Below, one piece after another: positions 1 to 9,445 of a stretch of 64,000 nt of DNA. Where the stretch lies: NCBI GenBank assembly GCA_001725155.1, contig MEFP01000004.1:124001-188000 (forward strand), read 5' to 3'. A program made the position numbers and the translations under genes. Every line of letters starts with the position of its first letter. Within the stretch, counting starts at the first letter, position 1. Under the pieces are notes generated by a model that saw only the letters and a list, made by a program, of their open reading frames with translations, was not told the origin of the DNA and did not search any database. The DNA is from Lysobacteraceae bacterium SCN 69-320. Its GTDB lineage: Bacteria; Pseudomonadota; Gammaproteobacteria; Xanthomonadales; Rhodanobacteraceae.

Positions 1-33
1 GAAGCGGAACAAGCTCAGATTGCGGAAGAACAT
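1..33 (-). CDS. rdgC: RdgC N-terminus, cut by window edge
   Basis: Only the first 11 codons are inside the window, reading MFFRNLSLFRF from an ATG at 33 to 31 on the minus strand. This matches the start of RdgC (recombination-associated protein, a ring-shaped DNA-binding protein that modulates RecA) as I know it from xanthomonads, which begins MFFRNLTLFRF. A GGGG stretch lies just upstream of the ATG and could serve as ribosome binding site. The gene lies downstream of ttcA on the same strand, about 70 bases away. The call rests on 11 residues, so it is probable rather than certain. Confidence 0.7.
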   Translation of the reverse strand, partial: MFFRNLSLFRF

Positions 34-102
34 GAAACCCCGTGGGGTGGGAGCAGGCCCACCGGTGTGAGAAAGGAACGGTGACAGCGGCGGCCGGCGA
101 GG

Positions 103-978
103 CTAGTCCGCGGTTGTCTCGGAAGCTGAGTCGGCCGGCTCGCCGCGCAGCCAGTCGCCGGCGCTGAGCGGCTGCTCGCTGCGCCGGCCCAGCGCGGCGA
201 AATCGAACAGGTTGCGGTCGGCCAGCTGCGACGGCGACACGTCGCCGATCGCGCGGAATACGTTTTCGATGCGACCCGGAAACCTGCGCTCCCAGTCGCC
301 GAGCATGGCCTTGATCGCCTTGCGCTGCAGGTTCTCCTGCGAGCCGCACAGATTGCACGGCATGATCGGAAAGCTGCGCGCCTGGGCGTAGTCGGCGATG
401 TCGTCCTCGCGGCAGTAGGCCAGCGGCCGGATCAGGACGTTGCGGCCGTCGTCGGAGCGCAGCTTCGGCGGCATGGCCTTGAGCTTGGCCTGGTGGAACA
501 GGTTCAGGAACAAGGTCTCGACGATGTCGTCGCGATGATGGCCCAGCGCGATCTTGGTGAAGCCCTCGGCCGCCGCGTGATCGTAGAGATTGCCGCGGCG
601 CAGACGCGAGCACAGGCTGCACATCGTGCGGCCCTCGGGCACCACGCGCTTGACCACGCTGTAGGTGTCCTGCTCGAGGATGGTGTACGGCATGCCGATG
701 GACTCGAGATAGTCCGGCAGGGTACGCGGGTCGTAGCCCGGCTGCTTCTGGTCCAGATGCACCGCGTGCAGCTCGAAATCCACCGGCGCCTTGGCCTGCA
801 GCTGGCGCAGCAGATCGAGCAAGGTGTAGGAATCCTTGCCGCCGGACAGGCAGACCATGATGCGGTCGCCGGCCTCGATCATCCGGAAGTCGGCGATGGC
901 CTGGCCGACCTGGCGGCGCAGCCGCTTGGCCAGCTTGTTGGCGTTGATTTCCTGCTTGCGTGCGGCGGAACTGCTCAT
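103..978 (-). CDS. ttcA: tRNA 2-thiocytidine biosynthesis protein TtcA
   Basis: TtcA is an ATP-dependent iron-sulfur enzyme that thiolates cytidine 32 in certain tRNAs in the cytoplasm. The 291-residue protein has the PP-loop motif SGGKDS near residue 45 and two CxxC pairs (CSLC near 120, CNLC near 210) that ligate the cluster in this family. Its length is close to the family norm, which the C-terminal tail slightly exceeds. It starts at the ATG 976-978 and is divergent from the small gene at 1104. The stop is TAG at 103-105, followed by about 70 bases before rdgC. Confidence 0.96.
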   Translation of the reverse strand: MSSSAARKQEINANKLAKRLRRQVGQAIADFRMIEAGDRIMVCLSGGKDSYTLLDLLRQLQAKAPVDFELHAVHLDQKQPGYDPRTLPDYLESIGMPYTILEQDTYSVVKRVVPEGRTMCSLCSRLRRGNLYDHAAAEGFTKIALGHHRDDIVETLFLNLFHQAKLKAMPPKLRSDDGRNVLIRPLAYCREDDIADYAQARSFPIMPCNLCGSQENLQRKAIKAMLGDWERRFPGRIENVFRAIGDVSPSQLADRNLFDFAALGRRSEQPLSAGDWLRGEPADSASETTAD

Positions 979-1103
979 GGACGGCGGGCCGGGATCGGAC
1001 GCGCATTGTAGCAGCGCCGGCCATCGCGGCCCGGGGCCGCGGCGGGCCTACGAGCCGCTGCCGAAGCCCGCTACACTCGGCAGACCTCCCATGCCGCGCG
1101 CCC

Positions 1104-1310
1104 ATGCATAGCCCGGACCCTGCCGAAATCACGCGTCAGCTGATCGAACTGCGCCTGGAGCATCGGGACCTCGATGCCGCGATAGCGCGTCTGTCGGTGG
1201 ACAATGCCAGCGACGAGCTTCAGCTCAAGCGCCTGAAGAAACGCAAGCTGCGCCTCAAGGACATGATTGCTTACCTGGAGAACCAGCTGATTCCCGATCA
1301 GCCGGCCTGA
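1104..1310 (+). CDS. DUF465 (YdcH-like) small coiled-coil protein
   Basis: This 68-residue protein starts MHSPDPAEI. It is almost entirely a charged helix with a strongly basic patch (LKRLKKRKLRLKD) in its second half, typical of the DUF465/YdcH family of small cytoplasmic proteins of unknown function. Longer in-frame upstream starts exist, but the ATG at 1104 gives the family length. The stop overlaps the end of the convergent antiporter gene by 13 bases (1298-1310). Function is not known for the family. Confidence 0.85.
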   Translation: MHSPDPAEITRQLIELRLEHRDLDAAIARLSVDNASDELQLKRLKKRKLRLKDMIAYLENQLIPDQPA

Positions 1311-2623
1311 AGCGCCAGCCGCGGCCGCAGCACCGCGCGCGGCAGTCCGAACACGATGGAGGCCAGCGCGGTCAGCGCGAGCAGCCAGCCATAATGCACT
1401 TGCCCGACGAGCTCCAGCGGCGAGGCCCTGGCGATGGACGCGGCCAGCAGGATCTGCGCGCCGTATGGCAGCACGCTCTGCGTCACGCAGGCGAACACGT
1501 CGAGCAGGCTGGCGCTGCGCGCCGGGCTGACCTCGTGCTTCTCGGCGATGTCGCGCGCCGTGCTGCCGGCGATCAGCAGGGCGACGGTGTTGTTGGCCGT
1601 GAACACGTCGGTCAGGGTCGAGATGGCGGCGATCGACAGTTCGCCGCTGCGCCGGCCCGCACGGCCGCCGGCCAGCTTCGCGATGCGCGCGGCCAGCCAG
1701 GCCAGTCCGCCCTGCGCGCGAACGAGCGCCGCGAGACCGCCGATCAGCAGCGACAGCAAGGTGATTTCGAACATGCCCTCGAAGCCTGCATAGATGTCGT
1801 TGCTGAACGCCGTCGGCGTATAGCCGCCCTTGAGCAGCAGCCCGGCCAGGCCGGCCAGCAGCAGGCCGACGCTGAGCACGACGAGCACGTCCACGCCGAT
1901 CAGCGCAAGCACGAGCACGACCAGATACGGCATGGCCAGCCACGGCGAAGCCGGCGGCACTTCGGGCGTGGCCGTGCCGCGGCCGAGGAAGGCGAGCAGG
2001 ACCAGGCAGGCCAGCGCGGCCGGCAGCCCAAGCCAGAAATTCGCGCGGAACTTGTCGCGCATGCTGGCGCCCTGCAGGCGCGACGCAGCGATTGCCGTGT
2101 CGGAGATAACCGACAGGTTGTCGCCGAACGTCGCGCCGCTGAGCACGGCGCCCAGCGCCAATGCGGGCTCGATGCCGGCCGCTTCGGCCACGCCGAGCGC
2201 AATCGGCGCGACCGCGGCGATCGTGCCCATCGACGTGCCCATGGCCAGTGCGACGAAGCCGGCGACGAGGAACAGGCCCGGCAAGGCCAGCCAGGCCGGA
2301 ATAGCGTTCAAGGTCAGCCAGACCACGGCGTCGACGCCGCCGATAGCCTTGCTGACCGTCGCGAACGCGCCGGCCAGCAGGAAGATCAGGCACATCAGCA
2401 TGACGTCGCCGTTGCCCATGCCGGCCAGGAACGTATCGAGCGGCCGTTCGCGCCGGCCGAGCCACAACGCCAGCGCGATCGCCGGCAGGATCGCGACCGG
2501 CGCGCGCAGCTGATAGAAGGCGTCAGCGTGGCCCTGCACCGTGAACCAGATGCCGGTGCCGAGGAACAGGGACAGGAAGACGCCGAGCGGCAGCAGCGCC
2601 CGGGCCGAGACCGGAGAAGACAT
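1298..2623 (-). CDS. NhaC-family Na+/H+ antiporter
   Basis: This is a 441-residue integral membrane protein with about eleven hydrophobic segments. The motif GATFGDNLSVISDTAI near residue 165 is characteristic of NhaC-type antiporters, which exchange external H+ for internal Na+ (some relatives exchange malate and lactate). I chose the ATG at 2621-2623 (MSSPVSARALLPL). An in-frame start at 2713 would add 30 residues with three adjacent cysteines and no antiporter character. It is monocistronic, with about 200 bases to the next gene upstream. Exact substrate cannot be read from sequence. Confidence 0.88.
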   Translation of the reverse strand: MSSPVSARALLPLGVFLSLFLGTGIWFTVQGHADAFYQLRAPVAILPAIALALWLGRRERPLDTFLAGMGNGDVMLMCLIFLLAGAFATVSKAIGGVDAVVWLTLNAIPAWLALPGLFLVAGFVALAMGTSMGTIAAVAPIALGVAEAAGIEPALALGAVLSGATFGDNLSVISDTAIAASRLQGASMRDKFRANFWLGLPAALACLVLLAFLGRGTATPEVPPASPWLAMPYLVVLVLALIGVDVLVVLSVGLLLAGLAGLLLKGGYTPTAFSNDIYAGFEGMFEITLLSLLIGGLAALVRAQGGLAWLAARIAKLAGGRAGRRSGELSIAAISTLTDVFTANNTVALLIAGSTARDIAEKHEVSPARSASLLDVFACVTQSVLPYGAQILLAASIARASPLELVGQVHYGWLLALTALASIVFGLPRAVLRPRLALQAG

Positions 2624-2821
2624 GGCGGTTCCAGAAATCGAAGGCGCAACGCGCCGTGCTGCACAGCAGCATAGACGGCTGGACGGCTGGATAGAAATGT
2701 CCTCGCCTCGCACTCTTATGCTGATTCGAACATATGCGCCGCCACTGTGCGGCTGCGCCGATGCCGGTGCTCCGCACGATCGAGCTCGATTTCGAAGCCC
2801 GGCCTCGGCCGTCGAGTGGAC

Positions 2822-3826
2822 TTACCCGGGCAGCGCCGCGCGATCGAGGTCGGCGATTGCGATACGGAAATGCTGCTCGATCGACTTGCCGGGTTCGGCG
2901 TTGGCGGCGCGCTGCAGTGCCGCGACCACTTCGCCGTCATGGTGCAACCGCGGTCGCCGGAGAAATGCGATCAGCGCCAGCTGCCGGCTGCGTGCCAGCG
3001 GGCTATTGAAGCCGGCCAGCACTACGTCGCGGCCCATATCGGGGAAGCGCGTCAGCAGTTCGAGCACGAGCTCCAGCACGACCAGCTGCGCATAGGCAGC
3101 GTCGTCGTGCTGCAGCGATTCCGGCGCGAGCACCACGGCGCTGCTGCCGTCGTCGTCGGCTTGGGCAGCGATCCGGGCGAGCGGCAGCACTCGACCGGCC
3201 AGTGCGACGAGGGCCGTCGTACGCTCGGCATCGGCGTCGCAGGCACACTTGAACCAGCGCTGCGGGGCTTCGGGTTTGTCGATCAGCCGCTGCCAATGCA
3301 GCGCGGCGCAGTTGCGACCCAATGCATCTGCCGCTTGCGCCGCCGTATGGAAAACGTTGTCGTCGTTGCTGGCCAGCCCGGCGTCGACCAGAGACGTCCA
3401 TTGGGGCTGTGTCATGCAGCGCCATGCGGATTCGGCGCAGGCGCTGCGGCTGGCGTCGGTCCAGCCCTCGCGTGCGCGCGCCGCCGCATTCCAGTCGTCG
3501 CGCAGCACGTAGACGCGGATCGCGGCCAGCGTATGGAAATGCGCCAGGCTGTGCGGTGCCCGCCGGTCCATCTGCCAGAGGAAGGCGGCGACCGCATCGG
3601 CGGCATGCGCATAAGGTTTGGCACGGTACGGATAACCGTCTGCGACGAGTGCATGCACGCCGGCCGCGGCCTCGTCGAAGGCCGCGGCGCCGATGTCCGG
3701 CTCCGCGAGCACGCGATGCGGCGCGACGTACTCGGCGGATCGCGGCGACAGTTGGCGCCGCATCCACTCGAGATACAGCCAGACCAGAACGATCAGGCTG
3801 GGCAGCATCCACCAGAGCCCGTTCAT
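2822..3826 (-). CDS. Unknown protein with N-terminal membrane anchor
   Basis: I do not recognise this 334-residue protein. It begins with one hydrophobic segment (MNGLWWMLPSLIVLVWLYLEW) followed by positive charges, so the remainder probably faces the cytoplasm. The body is Ala-rich and helical in appearance, with several Trp and Cys residues (RCM, RNCAALHWQR, FKCACD near 190-205), suggesting helical-repeat packing. No enzyme motif is visible. It begins 24 bases after the plsB stop on the same strand, so the two may be co-transcribed. Confidence 0.7.
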   Translation of the reverse strand: MNGLWWMLPSLIVLVWLYLEWMRRQLSPRSAEYVAPHRVLAEPDIGAAAFDEAAAGVHALVADGYPYRAKPYAHAADAVAAFLWQMDRRAPHSLAHFHTLAAIRVYVLRDDWNAAARAREGWTDASRSACAESAWRCMTQPQWTSLVDAGLASNDDNVFHTAAQAADALGRNCAALHWQRLIDKPEAPQRWFKCACDADAERTTALVALAGRVLPLARIAAQADDDGSSAVVLAPESLQHDDAAYAQLVVLELVLELLTRFPDMGRDVVLAGFNSPLARSRQLALIAFLRRPRLHHDGEVVAALQRAANAEPGKSIEQHFRIAIADLDRAALPG

Positions 3827-3850
3827 CGCGGCAGGCTCTACGACACCACG

Positions 3851-6382
3851 CTACGCCGCCTTGTCCGACGCCGCCTCGACTGCCGCGGGAGTCTTGGGCT
3901 GCGGCGCGAGCTTGAGGATGCCGTGGCGGATTTCGCGGCTCAGGATGACCTTCGCATCCTTGGCCACGACGACCAGTGCCGCATCGAAATCGAGCTTGCC
4001 GGCATCGTCGGTCCAGATCACCTTGCGTTCGCGCAGCTGCTGGATGAAGCCCTTGAACAGCGACTTGTCGAAGAACTCCGGCGCATTGAGCTCGTGCAGC
4101 AGGGTCAGGCGCTGCGCGGTCAAGGTGCAGAGGTTTTCCAGCTCGGCCGCGCTGATCGTATGCGGTCCATGCTTCACGAGCACGGCGATCGCGATGTAGT
4201 AGCGCTCGAACGCCTGCAGCAGGCTGTGCGCGAGGGTGCGCAGCTGGAAAGCCGCATCGCCCTGGCCGGCGCCGCGGTTCAGCACGCGGCCTTCGGCGTC
4301 GAGCGACAGCACGCCGCGGCGGACGAAGAACTCGATGGTGGCCTGGATGCGCTCGATGAAGCCGGCTTCGTCCCAGGGCAGGAACAGTTCGGACTGGATG
4401 AACGGATAGATCAGCCGCGACAGGCGCTGCAGCGAGGCGCGCGCCATGCGCCGGTTGTTGATGAAGCAGCAGGCGATCCAGGCCGACGCCGCGAACAGAT
4501 GCAGCACGTTGTTGCGGAAGTAGGACAGTAACGTCGCCTGCTTGCCCTCGCTGGTCAGCACGTCGCCGAGCGGATGCCGGATGCGGCGTATCCACTGCAT
4601 CTTCTCGCCGTAGGCGATGATCTCGCGCGGCGACATCGTCGTCAGCGTGATGCGCTCGGCATACGGCAGCTCGGCGAGCAGGCTCTTGTACAGATCCAGC
4701 TGCGCGATCAAATCGGACTCGGCCATCGCATGCTTGGGCGTGGCCAGCAGCGCGACGGCGAGCAGGTTGATCGGATTGACGTCGGCGGCGCCGTTGATGC
4801 TGACCTGGATGCGCTCGGCCAGCGCATCGACGCTGCGGTTGAACCATTCGGGCTTTTCCTCGCCGGCGCTCGCGCGCCAGTCCGGTGCCTGCTGCTGCAG
4901 CAGGTCCTCGAGGAACACCGGCTCGCCGAAATTGACCGCGACGCGGCCGTAGTGCTCGCGCAGCTTCTTCACCGAACGCAGCAGGCCGAACAGCGATTCC
5001 TTCTGCTTGGCCTGGCCCGACAGCTCGCCGATGTAGCTGTTGCCCTCCATCAGCTTCTCGTAGCCGATGTAGACCGGCTGGAACACGACCGGCCGGCGCG
5101 ATTCGCGCAGGAAAGCGCGCAGGGTCATCGCGATCATGCCGCCCTTGGGCTGCAGCAGACGGCCGGTGCGCGAGCGGCCGCCCTCGATGAAGTACTCCAT
5201 CGACACGCCGCGCGCGAACAGCTGGCTCACGTATTCGGTGAACACGGCCGAATACAGCGCATTGGCCTTGAAGCTGCGGCGCAGGAAGAACGCGCCGCCG
5301 CGGCGCAGCAGCGGCCCGACCAGCGGCAGGTTGAGATTGACGCCGGCGGCGATGTGCGGCGGCACGATGCCGTTGGTGTAGAGCAGCCAGCTCACGAGCA
5401 GATAGTCGATATGGCTGCGATGGCAGGGCACGTAGATGATTTCGTGGCCCGGCGCGACCGCACGCACGCGGTCGAAGTGATGCATGGTGACGCCGTCGTA
5501 CAGCTTGTTCCAGAAGCTCGACAGCAGGAACGACAGCGAGCGCACGACCGGGTGCGAATAGTCGGCGGCGATTTCCACGGCGTATTCGTGCGCGCGGCGC
5601 ATCGCCTGCTCGCGCGTCAGCGATTCCTTGACGGCGGTCGTATTGATGACTTCCTGCACCGGCTCGGCGTTGACCACCGCGTCGACGACCGTGCGCCGGT
5701 GCGACAGGTCGGGGCCGATGACGGCGGCGCGGATGCGGCGGAAATGCGCGCGCAGCACGCGGGAGATCTTGCGCACCGTACGCTCGCGCGGCTGGCCCTG
5801 TTCCTCGGCCAGCACGCTGCGCAGCGATACCGGAGTGGAAAACTGCACATGGGTATCACGGCCGTTGAGCACCAGGCCGAGCACGCGGCGGAAGCGGCCG
5901 ACCACGACCCAGTTTTCCGAGAACAGCACGCTGAACCAGCCGGACTGCCGGTTCGGCGCGCGGCCGACGAAGATCGACACCGGGACCAGCTGCACGTCCT
6001 GGTCCGGCAGCAGGTCGAGCTGGGCGATCAGTTCGGCCAGCGGCTGCATTGGCGGTTTGCGCCGGGCCGGATTCCAGAACAGGCTGTTGCGCATCGAGGT
6101 GGCGAAGTAGCTGCGCTTGCGCCGCGTGGAAACGTTCTGCAGCGGAATCAGCGCCGACGGCATGCCGGCTTCGCGGCAGGCCTGTTCGAGGATCAGCGCG
6201 TCGGACAGGCCGTAGCGCTCGGTCACGTAGCACACCGGCACGCCCGGCAGCAGCAGGCTGCGCGGAGTGGCCGGGTCGGGTTTGATGCGGATCCAGGATT
6301 CGAGCAGGCGGCCGAACAGGCGCAGTCGCCAGGGCACGCGCGGCGCGGCGTCTTCGCGCGCGGAGGGAGTGATGTCGTCCAT
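3851..6382 (-). CDS. plsB: Glycerol-3-phosphate 1-O-acyltransferase PlsB
   Basis: PlsB acylates sn-glycerol 3-phosphate at position 1, the first committed step of phospholipid synthesis, at the inner membrane. The 843-residue protein has acyltransferase block I HRSHID near residue 321, block II GAFFLRRSF, block III FIEGGRSRTGR and block IV VFQPVYIGYE, all in the order seen in PlsB. Length is close to the E. coli enzyme (807 residues). The ATG at 6380-6382 (MDDITPS) is preferred over 6401-6403, because the latter falls inside a terminator for the upstream gene. The gene at 2822 follows closely. Confidence 0.96.
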   Translation of the reverse strand: MDDITPSAREDAAPRVPWRLRLFGRLLESWIRIKPDPATPRSLLLPGVPVCYVTERYGLSDALILEQACREAGMPSALIPLQNVSTRRKRSYFATSMRNSLFWNPARRKPPMQPLAELIAQLDLLPDQDVQLVPVSIFVGRAPNRQSGWFSVLFSENWVVVGRFRRVLGLVLNGRDTHVQFSTPVSLRSVLAEEQGQPRERTVRKISRVLRAHFRRIRAAVIGPDLSHRRTVVDAVVNAEPVQEVINTTAVKESLTREQAMRRAHEYAVEIAADYSHPVVRSLSFLLSSFWNKLYDGVTMHHFDRVRAVAPGHEIIYVPCHRSHIDYLLVSWLLYTNGIVPPHIAAGVNLNLPLVGPLLRRGGAFFLRRSFKANALYSAVFTEYVSQLFARGVSMEYFIEGGRSRTGRLLQPKGGMIAMTLRAFLRESRRPVVFQPVYIGYEKLMEGNSYIGELSGQAKQKESLFGLLRSVKKLREHYGRVAVNFGEPVFLEDLLQQQAPDWRASAGEEKPEWFNRSVDALAERIQVSINGAADVNPINLLAVALLATPKHAMAESDLIAQLDLYKSLLAELPYAERITLTTMSPREIIAYGEKMQWIRRIRHPLGDVLTSEGKQATLLSYFRNNVLHLFAASAWIACCFINNRRMARASLQRLSRLIYPFIQSELFLPWDEAGFIERIQATIEFFVRRGVLSLDAEGRVLNRGAGQGDAAFQLRTLAHSLLQAFERYYIAIAVLVKHGPHTISAAELENLCTLTAQRLTLLHELNAPEFFDKSLFKGFIQQLRERKVIWTDDAGKLDFDAALVVVAKDAKVILSREIRHGILKLAPQPKTPAAVEAASDKAA

Positions 6383-6401
6383 GGCGCGGATTGTAACCGC
6401 C

Positions 6402-6430
6402 ACAAAAACGAACGCCGCCCGTGGGCGGCG
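6402..6430 (-). terminator. Rho-independent terminator after the lipoprotein gene
   Basis: Read on the minus strand, a perfect 8-bp stem (CGCCGCCC / GGGCGGCG, 6413-6430, 2-base loop) is followed by a short T-run (6404-6408). It lies 45 bases after the stop of the lipoprotein gene and immediately before plsB. Confidence 0.75.
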
Positions 6431-6474
6431 CTCGTTGCGTTAGCGGCGCGTTAAACCGCCGCGGAAAAACCCGA

Positions 6475-7398
6475 TCAGCCTTCGCTGGCGGCCGGCGCGG
6501 CGGCGGCCGGGTCGGCCGGAACCTCGTCCTTCTTCTTGAGGCTTTCCATCATTTCCTTGCCGTACCAGCGCTCGCCGACCTTGACCATGTCGCTTTCGGC
6601 GGTCAGCGGGGTGTTGAGCAGCGAGTAGCTGATCTTGACCTTGGCGCTGCTGGCGTCCGAAGACGTCGTCTCGGCCTTGATCGAGTCCAGGGTCTGGTCG
6701 ATCGAGAAGCCGTACAGCGCGAGCACGTCCTTGAGGCCCAGATAGGCCACGCCGAACTTGCTCATGGCCTGCTCGTAGCTCAGCGCGCGCGCTTCGTCGA
6801 GGGTCTTGAGATTGATCTTGCGCGCGGTGTCGCAGACGATCTTGATCGACTTCTGCGCCAGCGCCGGATCGGTGAACTTGGCGGTCGTGACCCAGTTGCC
6901 CAGCGCATCGACGGCCTGGCTGGCCTGCAGCTTCTGCGCTTCGGTCAGTTCCTGGTTCTGCTGGATCGAGCCCTGGATGATGCCCTTGCCCATGGCGACC
7001 ATCATCGGCATCTGCTGCGCCATCTGCGCATCCATTTCCTTGAGCTTGGGTTCCAGCTCGGCCCAGAGCTTGCCTTCGGCGTCCGGCGCGGTCAGCTTGG
7101 CCATGTTCTCGGCAAACTTGGCCTTGTCTTCTTCGCTGGCCGGTTCCTTGTTCATGTCCTTGGCGTAATCGGCCTTGGCCTTGGCGTATTCGTCAGGCGG
7201 CAGCACGCTCTGCATCAGGCCGTCGATGTTGCCGGACTTCAGATGGCCGATCGAAGCCATGATGGCGCCGTCGGGCGTGGCGGCGGCCTTGGCCGCGGCG
7301 GCCGGCGTCGGAGCTGCCGGCGGCTCGTTCTTGCCACAACCGACCAGGGCGATTCCGAGAGCCGCGGCCAGCGCGATGCGAGCAAATTTCGTGGACAT
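6475..7398 (-). CDS. Lipoprotein of unknown function
   Basis: The 307-residue product starts MSTKFARIALAAALGIALVGC, a type II signal peptide with lipobox ALVGC, so it should be lipidated and anchored in the envelope. A Pro/Ala-rich linker follows, then a helical, Met- and Lys-rich region (residues 45-180) and a mixed C-terminal part ending in another Ala/Pro tail. An in-frame start at 7437 adds 13 residues before the signal peptide and is less likely. I do not recognise the family. It has its own terminator at 6402-6430 and appears monocistronic. Confidence 0.75.
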   Translation of the reverse strand: MSTKFARIALAAALGIALVGCGKNEPPAAPTPAAAAKAAATPDGAIMASIGHLKSGNIDGLMQSVLPPDEYAKAKADYAKDMNKEPASEEDKAKFAENMAKLTAPDAEGKLWAELEPKLKEMDAQMAQQMPMMVAMGKGIIQGSIQQNQELTEAQKLQASQAVDALGNWVTTAKFTDPALAQKSIKIVCDTARKINLKTLDEARALSYEQAMSKFGVAYLGLKDVLALYGFSIDQTLDSIKAETTSSDASSAKVKISYSLLNTPLTAESDMVKVGERWYGKEMMESLKKKDEVPADPAAAAPAASEG

Positions 7399-7739
7399 GT
7401 CTTTCCCCAAGGGTTTGATGGTGAAACAGCGACGCACTCTAGCCGAGTGCGTTTATGCATTCCAGCAACATACTTAGACGTTCAGCGCGGATTTCCCCCG
7501 CCGCAGACAAAGAAAAGCCCGGATGTTCTTGCGAACGATCCGGGCGAATCCGGCAGAACCGGAGGGGGAATCGCATTGTTCAGCGCGGTCGGCTATGTGG
7601 AGTTATTGCCGCGCCTGCTCAGGTACGGCGTGCATCGTACTGGCTGAATCGAGTTAATGCAACTCCTCACGATACTGTTGCTATCTATTTGAATTAAAGC
7701 AACTTTCAGAAGCGCTCCGATCTTGTCCGGGCGACCGGC
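7399..7739. other. Intergenic region between pyrF and the lipoprotein gene
   Basis: This 341-base gap has no convincing gene. It contains a terminator (7508-7545), an AT-richer patch at about 7640-7705, and two direct copies of TTAAWGCAACT at 7654-7664 and 7694-7704. The promoter of the lipoprotein gene must lie between the terminator and 7398, but I see no clear -35/-10 pair. Confidence 0.6.
7508..7545 (-). terminator. Rho-independent terminator, probably of the rep-phosphatase-pyrF set
   Basis: On the minus strand GCCCGGAT and GTTC pair with GAAC and ATCCGGGC across a four-base loop, giving a 12-bp stem with one bulged base, followed by CTTTTCTTTG. It is 195 bases beyond the pyrF stop, so it would end any transcript reading through from pyrF. 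Confidence 0.65.
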
Positions 7740-8462
7740 TCAGCCGGCTGAATGCGCCAGCGTATCGGCGATCGTCTGCTGGATCGCCAGCGCCGCGGCG
7801 CGCGGGTCGGCGGCCTGGCGTATCGGCCGGCCGACGACGATGTAGTCGGCGCCGGCGGCGAAGGCCTCGGCCACGTCCAGCGTGCGCTTCTGGTCGTCGC
7901 TGTTGCCGATCGGGCGTATGCCCGGGCAGACCGTGATCAGTGCGTGGTCGACCTCGCGCCGCAGCGCCGGCACTTCCAGGCCCGAGGACACCACGCCGTC
8001 GCAGCCGGCCGCGAGCGCGGCCCTGGCGCGCGACAGCACGAGGCGCTCGGCATCGCACTGGAAGCCCAGATCGTCGAGATCGTGCTGGTCGAGGCTGGTC
8101 AGCGCGGTCACCGCGAGCAGCTTGATGTCGCCCTTGACCGCGGCCGCCGCGCGCATCATGCCGTCATTGCCGTGGATGGTGCAGAAGGTCACCGGATAGC
8201 GCGTCAGGCCCCTGACCGCCGAGGCGACCGTCGCTGGCACGTCGAAGAACTTCAGGTCGACGAAAATGCGCTTGTCGCGCGCGGCCAGGTCGGCGAGCAC
8301 CTGGAAATACTCGCCGCTGGTCAGCAGTTCCATGCCGATCTTGTAGAAGCTCACGGCGTCGCCGAGGCGTTCGATCCACTCCAGCGCCTCGGCGCGCGTG
8401 GGCACGTCCAGGGCGAAGATCAGGCGGTCATGCACGGCGATGTTCTTGGCGACGTAGCTCAT
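7740..8462 (-). CDS. pyrF: Orotidine 5'-phosphate decarboxylase PyrF
   Basis: PyrF converts OMP to UMP in the last step of de novo pyrimidine synthesis. The 240-residue protein starts [20 protein letters not shown] and has the active-site motif [12 protein letters not shown] near residue 70 (the family's DxKxxD), TIHGND, and a C-terminal phosphate-binding loop VVGRPIRQA. The start at 8460-8462 is set by a GAGGA ribosome binding site that overlaps the stop codon of the acid phosphatase gene seven bases upstream, so the two are probably translationally coupled. Confidence 0.96.
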   Translation of the reverse strand: MSYVAKNIAVHDRLIFALDVPTRAEALEWIERLGDAVSFYKIGMELLTSGEYFQVLADLAARDKRIFVDLKFFDVPATVASAVRGLTRYPVTFCTIHGNDGMMRAAAAVKGDIKLLAVTALTSLDQHDLDDLGFQCDAERLVLSRARAALAAGCDGVVSSGLEVPALRREVDHALITVCPGIRPIGNSDDQKRTLDVAEAFAAGADYIVVGRPIRQAADPRAAALAIQQTIADTLAHSAG

Positions 8463-8469
8463 GATGTCC

Positions 8470-9354
8470 TCAGTCGGTGCGCAGCGCGTCGCGCCGGATC
8501 TGATGCTTGGTCGGCGCATCCGCGCCGCGCTGGTTGCCGAGCACGGCGCTGTCCCAGGAACCGTAGGTCGGATTGGGCAGCATGAACCAGCGCTCGCCGA
8601 ACCACGCCTCGTAAGGCCTGGTCGCGTCGGCGCGCGCGGCGACGGTGTTGTTGTCCACGTCGATGAAATCGCCGAGCTGGTCGCCGATCATCGCGAGCAC
8701 GCGATAGCGCCGGCCGATCAGCTCGCGCCGGCAGCCCTTGTCGCTGCCGTTGGCTTCGCAGCCTTCGACGACGGTGCCCAGGCCGAGGAACACGTTCTCC
8801 TTGTCGGCGACCGGGAAGCCGGCGCTGCGCAGGTTGGCCAGGGTGGCCTCGTTGAGATGCTGGGCACGATTGGTCAGATAGAACACGGTCACGCCCTTGA
8901 GGGCGGCGGCCTTGGCGAATTCCAGCGCGCCGGGCATGGGCCGGGCGACCTGCTCGCGGCACCACTGGTCCCAGCTGAATTCGTCGAATTCCTTGCCGTC
9001 GCGGATCAGGCGCGCCTGGTAAGGCGAGTTGTCCAGCACGGTCTCGTCGACGTCGACGATGACCGCGGGCTTGAGCCCGCGGGCCGGCTTCTTGCGCTCG
9101 CCCTTGGGCAGCGCGTCCCAGTCTTTCTGTTTCAGCGCGACGGCGATCTGGCGCGTGGCCTGGGCATAGATGCCGCGATAGCTCATGTCGTGTTCGACCG
9201 TGCCCTGTGTCCAGAGGGTCGCGTTGAGATTGGTCTCGGCATAAGTCAGCGCCGGTGCCTTGGGCGGTTCGGGCTCGACCGGCGCGGTCGAGCGCGGCGG
9301 TTGTGCGGCGCAGGCGACGAGCAGCAGCGGCAGCAGGAGGGCGAGTCGTTTCAT
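8470..9354 (-). CDS. Lipoprotein HAD-family acid phosphatase (class C, e(P4)-like)
   Basis: The protein is 294 residues with a lipoprotein signal [17 protein letters not shown]. The HAD nucleophile motif [11 protein letters not shown] lies near residue 85 and the acidic motif IGDQLGDF near residue 225. This pattern is the HAD subfamily IIIB of outer-membrane acid phosphatases, whose best-known member, Haemophilus e(P4), dephosphorylates 5'-nucleotides and NMN. The start was taken at the lipoprotein signal rather than at far upstream in-frame starts. It is coupled to pyrF, which suggests a link with nucleotide salvage (inference). Confidence 0.9.
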   Translation of the reverse strand: MKRLALLLPLLLVACAAQPPRSTAPVEPEPPKAPALTYAETNLNATLWTQGTVEHDMSYRGIYAQATRQIAVALKQKDWDALPKGERKKPARGLKPAVIVDVDETVLDNSPYQARLIRDGKEFDEFSWDQWCREQVARPMPGALEFAKAAALKGVTVFYLTNRAQHLNEATLANLRSAGFPVADKENVFLGLGTVVEGCEANGSDKGCRRELIGRRYRVLAMIGDQLGDFIDVDNNTVAARADATRPYEAWFGERWFMLPNPTYGSWDSAVLGNQRGADAPTKHQIRRDALRTD

Positions 9355-9445
9355 CGCGGAAGGCTCCGGTAGGCAGCAGGCCGGCGATTCTAGCGGGTTG
9401 ACACCGGGCTGGTCTGTCGGGCGTGACGCGGCAGCGCCGCGCCGC

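Noticed and set aside
7455-7697. Plus-strand frame in the pyrF-lipoprotein gap
   Set aside because: It overlaps a terminator and has no recognisable content or ribosome binding site.
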